This document shows, in pieces, positions 60,450-64,000 of a stretch of DNA of 64,000 nucleotides; the first letter of the stretch is position 1; each line of letters opens with the position of its first letter. The stretch spans positions 434,001-498,000 of the forward strand of contig NZ_WVHS01000001.1 of NCBI RefSeq assembly GCF_009834915.1, given 5' to 3'. Under the pieces are notes generated by a model. It was not told the DNA's origin and ran no database searches. It worked only from the letters and a program-made list of their open reading frames with translations. The translations under genes and the position numbers were made by a program. Source of the DNA: Hufsiella ginkgonis (GTDB lineage: Bacteria; Bacteroidota; Bacteroidia; Sphingobacteriales; Sphingobacteriaceae).

Positions 60450-62147
60450 TCACGGTGTTTGAAAAGCCCATTGCTGGCTATTGGATCCCGTACTTGCCCA
60501 TTGCTGAACAAGCGCTCCTGTTGCTGTCGAATTACCTGCCACTTCCATCATCTTATTGCTGTGAACGCCCTTAATGGAATAATATCCCCCGGAAGTTGCC
60601 GTAATTATCCATTTCTGGTTGTTGCCGCTACTGGCATCATAAAGTTGGATCTTGGCTCCGTCGGTAAGAGACTGGCCGGTAACGTCGAGCGACCTCCCGC
60701 TTTGTACGCCTACGATCTTATATTGTCCGCCGCCCAGGCTGGTTACGGTCCAGCGCTGGTTGTTGGCGCCGCTGTAGCTCCATTGCTGAACGGGTGTTCC
60801 GTTAACGGTTCCCTGCCCCTTTGCGTCCAATGCAAGCCCGCTATTGCGGTTAACGATTTTATACGTTCCATTTGCAAGCGTTCCGCCACCCGCAATGTGG
60901 GCCGTAGGATGTGTAGCCGAATATGGGATCTGCCCCTTCAGCATTCTTCCCCCGTCTCCTGTAAGGCGTAAATAAAAATCGGAAGAAACGGCTACCCCAT
61001 CGGCATCCAGGTTGAGGTACCATTGGCCTGCAGGCGCCTGTGATGCATTCTCGGCCGTCTTAAAGATCTGGGTCGCCTCGTTCATCTCATCGAACATGGC
61101 AATATAGACGCTTTGAACACCAGCGTTTTTAAAGGTGGCGAACTGTGTCCAAAGAAAATCGCCATGGTTCCTTGGGAATTGATTTTGAGGTGAACCCGGG
61201 TTTGTATTATGAAACGAAGTACCGGGATAAGCGCACGGCTGGTAGTCCATTCCATTCGCATTACAGAAATCCCGGTCGCCTGTTACCCAGGGCGCATAAC
61301 TGGCGTCCGTGGCACGTCCCACCGCCCATCCCGAGATCATGTTAAACGCTTTATAGGTATTTATAAATCCTGCCTTTGAGTCGCCGGTACCTGTACGCCA
61401 TTGGCCGGGAACCGAGCCGACCACGTAGCATCCCTGGGCTTTGAACCAGTTAATAAGATCGAGGGCATCGGCCGCGCTTGACGGATGGCTCGCATATCCA
61501 AGCCCATAAATACTTACTACTGGTTTCCCGTTTTGCTTCGCATATGCAGCAGAGGAAAGCAGGTTCAGGCTGCCCGTGATGGTGTTCGTCCAATCGGTTT
61601 TAATAGCCGCAAGATTTCCCCAGCCGGAGGCGTCGTACATCACGTAAAATTTGCGCCCGTAAGTTTGGGCCGCGCTCCTTACCCTGGCCGCTATACCATC
61701 CCGGAAGGTTTTGATCGCACTGCCCGGCGTGATCTCGTTACAAAAACGCTGAACGGCTGCACAATCAATGCCATATGACTGCATCCACTCAAAGTGCTTA
61801 TTTACGGTTGACTGGTCCCAGGATGAGAACATTTTCGCAGGCTGACCATTTCCAAGGTTGGGAAGTGTGGTCTGGTAGGTAGTGGCATATTCTCTTACAT
61901 CAGGCCACGACTCGAGGTTCTGGTGGCCCCAGTTATTTTGCGGCGATCCGTCGCCTGCGGCAGTGAACCAGCCCTGGTAGCCCACCGTAACTTTTCCAAC
62001 CACGTCGCCTACCGGGGAAGCCAGGGTAGATGCCGCGCTTTTGCCGCCGGATGAAACCCCGGCATCTATCGATTCACCGGGGTTTTTCGAACATCCTGCG
62101 AATAAAGAGAACAGGACTGTTAAACACAACACTTGAAACTTTTTCAT
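60450..62147 (-). CDS. GH71/99-like glycoside hydrolase with ricin-type lectin tail
   Basis: This is a 565-residue lipoprotein (lipobox LFAGC). Its first 400 residues repeat the neighbour's blocks (GKVTVGYQGWFTAAGDGSPQ, HFEWMQSYGIDCAAVQRFCN, AGVQSVYIAMFDEMNEATQI). Residues from about 420 form a ricin B-type beta-trefoil with three QxW-type repeats (NNQRWTVTSLGGGQYKIVGV, NNQKWIITATSGGYYSIKGV, NSQQWAFQTP). The lectin should hold the enzyme on carbohydrate. It is 47 nt upstream of the shorter paralogue. Confidence 0.88.
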   Translation of the reverse strand: MKKFQVLCLTVLFSLFAGCSKNPGESIDAGVSSGGKSAASTLASPVGDVVGKVTVGYQGWFTAAGDGSPQNNWGHQNLESWPDVREYATTYQTTLPNLGNGQPAKMFSSWDQSTVNKHFEWMQSYGIDCAAVQRFCNEITPGSAIKTFRDGIAARVRSAAQTYGRKFYVMYDASGWGNLAAIKTDWTNTITGSLNLLSSAAYAKQNGKPVVSIYGLGYASHPSSAADALDLINWFKAQGCYVVGSVPGQWRTGTGDSKAGFINTYKAFNMISGWAVGRATDASYAPWVTGDRDFCNANGMDYQPCAYPGTSFHNTNPGSPQNQFPRNHGDFLWTQFATFKNAGVQSVYIAMFDEMNEATQIFKTAENASQAPAGQWYLNLDADGVAVSSDFYLRLTGDGGRMLKGQIPYSATHPTAHIAGGGTLANGTYKIVNRNSGLALDAKGQGTVNGTPVQQWSYSGANNQRWTVTSLGGGQYKIVGVQSGRSLDVTGQSLTDGAKIQLYDASSGNNQKWIITATSGGYYSIKGVHSNKMMEVAGNSTATGALVQQWASTGSNSQQWAFQTP

Positions 62148-62204
62148 ATTGATGTTTTAGATGATTAATGTTCATTTATAGTGTCGAAAGCGTTTATACC
62201 CGGT

Positions 62205-63719
62205 TTACGGCGTTTGGAAAGCCCATTGCTGGCTATTTCCGCCGGTGTTGCTCCATATCTGCACCAGGGCCCCGGTCGTGGTAGAATTGCCCGCCACTTC
62301 CATCATCTTATTGCTTTGAACACCCTTGATGGCGTAATAACCGCCTGAGGCAGGTGTGATGATCCATTTCTGGTTGTTGCCGCTGGTGGAATTATAGAGC
62401 TGTATCTTCGCACCGTCGGTACTTGATTGGCCGGTTACATCCAGCGATTTACCGCTTTGTACCCCAACGATGCGGTACTGGCCGCCACCGAGGCTGGTCA
62501 CCGTCCACCGCTGGTTGTTCTGGCCGCTGTAAGTCCATTGCTGGATCGCGGTGCCGTTCACGGTGCCCTGGGCCGTAGCATCCAGCGCCAGGCCGCTGTT
62601 GCGGTTTATGATCTTATAAGTTCCGTCGGCCAGCGCAGAACCGCCGCTTATATAGGGAGCCAGGATCGGCTTCAGCAGGTTAGCGATCTTGATGTGCCCG
62701 CTTACGCTCGGATGCACGCCATCGGCATAATCGGAGGTGCCGGAAGTGATCCAACCATTGGTATTAATAAAATGGACCTTCGCGTCTCCTGCGGCAGTAC
62801 GTGCGTTTACGGCCGCCTGCGTGGGTGCAGCTTTAAATCCGAGGAAGGTACGCAATACGAAAATTTCGGCGTTTGGATATTTCCCGCGGATGTTTGAAAG
62901 GAAAGTAGTATAGGTACTTTGGAACACATTATCAGGCACGTTGTTGGCGTTGTCATTCTGCCCGAGATTAACCACCACCACGTTAGCGGTATATTTTGTA
63001 AAGTCCCAGTTAGGGGAGGACGGGTAAGCGATGGATTGCTGTTTAAAATATTGTACGTCCATGCCGGTACTGGTATAGCCGCTGGTGAGGTTCACCCCGG
63101 GATAAGCGATCTGGGTGTGCTCGGTACCCAATAATTCCGAACAAACCCACCCATAACCGGAAACGTTGGCCTGGCCGCTTGTACCCGTTGCATAACCGGC
63201 GGTGATCGAATCGCCGATGTATTCGATCAGGCTTGCCGATGCGGGCGGTGCACTGGTTACCGCGCCCGCATCGAGGATAAATCCCTGGAAGCTGAACACA
63301 TAACTATAGTCCTTACCCTGGGCAACGCTTACGGTATGAACGCCGTTCGCCAGGGGAGCCGGCGTAAGGTTGATCGTACCGCTGGCATTCACATAGCTTA
63401 CCCACGGACCGTTATCTATTTTAGCATAATAGTTGGTGTTGTTGCCTACCTTGATCTTCACGGTAGTACCGCTAAATTTTACCCTGATATAGGCGCCTCC
63501 CCAATAGCTGACGTATTGGGTGCTGCTGCTGAAATCCCAGCGGCCAAAGTACCTGATATTTGTATCGCCCGGGGCACCATTGGCGGCCGACACGGCTGCG
63601 GTCATTTTGTTGCTCGGTCCGGTTACGGGCGCGTCCGCATTTTGCGAAAGATCGTTTTTCGAGCAGCCGAACGCTATAGCCGACAGCAGGAATAAGAGTG
63701 AAATACTTATTTTTTTCAT
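62205..63719 (-). CDS. SGNH/CE2-like carbohydrate esterase with ricin-type lectin tail
   Basis: This is a 504-residue lipoprotein (lipobox IAFGC). A CE2-N-terminal-like jelly roll lies at about 50-145 (IRYFGRWDFSSSTQYVSYWG, KIKVGNNTNYYAKIDNG). An SGNH hydrolase follows with the catalytic serine in EYIGDSITAGYATG (block I), NLGQNDNAN (block III) and DGVHPSVSGHIKIA (Asp/His block V). The C-terminal ricin trefoil is nearly the same as in the gene at 60450. It would remove acetyl groups from a polysaccharide outside the cell. Confidence 0.88.
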   Translation of the reverse strand: MKKISISLLFLLSAIAFGCSKNDLSQNADAPVTGPSNKMTAAVSAANGAPGDTNIRYFGRWDFSSSTQYVSYWGGAYIRVKFSGTTVKIKVGNNTNYYAKIDNGPWVSYVNASGTINLTPAPLANGVHTVSVAQGKDYSYVFSFQGFILDAGAVTSAPPASASLIEYIGDSITAGYATGTSGQANVSGYGWVCSELLGTEHTQIAYPGVNLTSGYTSTGMDVQYFKQQSIAYPSSPNWDFTKYTANVVVVNLGQNDNANNVPDNVFQSTYTTFLSNIRGKYPNAEIFVLRTFLGFKAAPTQAAVNARTAAGDAKVHFINTNGWITSGTSDYADGVHPSVSGHIKIANLLKPILAPYISGGSALADGTYKIINRNSGLALDATAQGTVNGTAIQQWTYSGQNNQRWTVTSLGGGQYRIVGVQSGKSLDVTGQSSTDGAKIQLYNSTSGNNQKWIITPASGGYYAIKGVQSNKMMEVAGNSTTTGALVQIWSNTGGNSQQWAFQTP

Positions 63720-63742
63720 TTCTTTGGCAGGTTAAGCGGGCA

Positions 63743-64000
63743 TTAAATACTTACGCGGTTGAAATAATTAATGGCCAGAGATCCTGAAACGATCTTCAAC
63801 CTTACCGTGTGCAGGCTGTTGGAAGTAAAAGATTTGGTCCCTGCATCTATCGTCGAATAAACCCCATTCCCGGTGACCGGCAGACTGATGACCGGCAGGT
63901 CTACCCCGTCTACATTGAAGCGAACGGAAGCTGCCTGGTTAGAAGAATACCTGACCTGGAACTTAGAATTACCGGATTTAAAGGGAAGTTCCCTCCATTC
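63743..64000 (-). CDS. C-terminal end of a carbohydrate-binding (CBM6-like) protein, runs off the window
   Basis: The last 85 residues of a minus-strand gene are visible: EWRELPFKSGNSKFQVRYSS, NQAASVRFNVDGVDLPVISL, TGNGVYSTIDAGTKSFTSNS, LHTVRLKIVSGSLAINYFNR and a TAA. The strand order and the end HTVRLKIVSGSLAINYF match a CBM6/CBM35-type jelly roll, so the complete gene is probably another secreted glycan-degrading enzyme of the same locus. It lies 24 nt upstream of the esterase gene. The catalytic part is outside the window. Confidence 0.75.
   Translation of the reverse strand, partial: EWRELPFKSGNSKFQVRYSSNQAASVRFNVDGVDLPVISLPVTGNGVYSTIDAGTKSFTSNSLHTVRLKIVSGSLAINYFNRVSI

Overview
The window looks like a chromosomal segment of a member of the Bacteroidota, probably a Sphingobacteriaceae-type organism (Pedobacter/Mucilaginibacter-like). 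The evidence is a SusC/SusD pair with a DUF3823 lipoprotein, TonB-dependent outer-membrane receptors, Bacteroidota-style TAnnTTTG promoter elements, a Bacteroidota mobilisation gene set and a kdp cluster with a split KdpD. I see no rRNA, tRNA or CRISPR array. Species-level placement is not possible from this sequence alone.

Layout. (1) 0-3.5 kb: a small monooxygenase-like protein, a DUF421 membrane protein, an IS3 remnant, and a two-gene HTH/nucleotidyltransferase module in which both genes are interrupted (a frameshift and an in-frame TAG). (2) 3.6-7.2 kb: a mobilisation module with a candidate oriT, a MobC-like accessory protein, a relaxase and a membrane accessory protein; no integrase is visible. 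(3) 7.3-16.4 kb: a tightly coupled putative defence operon of an XRE regulator, a PLD-SNF2 helicase, a DUF1016 (PDDEXK) nuclease and a large Eco57I-type adenine methylase. A promoterless second specificity domain lies in inverted orientation directly behind the methylase, and a near-identical 18-bp inverted repeat marks exactly where the active and silent copies start to match. This reads as an invertible, specificity-switching methylase and is the most interesting feature of the window. (4) 16.4-35.7 kb: signalling and envelope genes (two large PAS histidine kinases, an OmpR-type two-component pair, a TonB receptor, a complete TolC-adaptor-RND efflux operon, a PAP2 phosphatase) interspersed with several decayed genes. 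(5) 35.8-50.5 kb: a potassium region with Kup, a slipin, a separate histidine kinase, a KdpD sensor half, a porin, KdpC, KdpB, KdpA, KdpF, a second tiny membrane protein and a sigma-54 response regulator. Nearly every spacer carries an inverted array of degenerate GGAAATAG-like heptamers. (6) 50.7-52.9 kb: a BlaI/BlaR1-type regulatory operon. (7) 52.9-64 kb: a carbohydrate-uptake and degradation locus on the minus strand with SusC, SusD, DUF3823, two GH71/99-like lipoproteins, a CE2-like SGNH esterase and the end of a CBM6-like protein. Two of these enzymes carry almost the same ricin-type lectin tail.

How they work together. The mobilisation genes and the putative restriction-like operon probably form one acquired island: the DNA of the methylase region is visibly more A+T-rich than its surroundings. 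The Kdp/Kup region is a dedicated potassium-acquisition block whose regulator is an NtrC-type sigma-54 activator rather than the enterobacterial OmpR-type KdpE, and a near-consensus sigma-54 promoter precedes the kdp structural genes. The right end is a polysaccharide utilisation locus whose regulator is not visible in the window. At least nine broken or residual genes indicate active rearrangement, especially between 18 and 33 kb.
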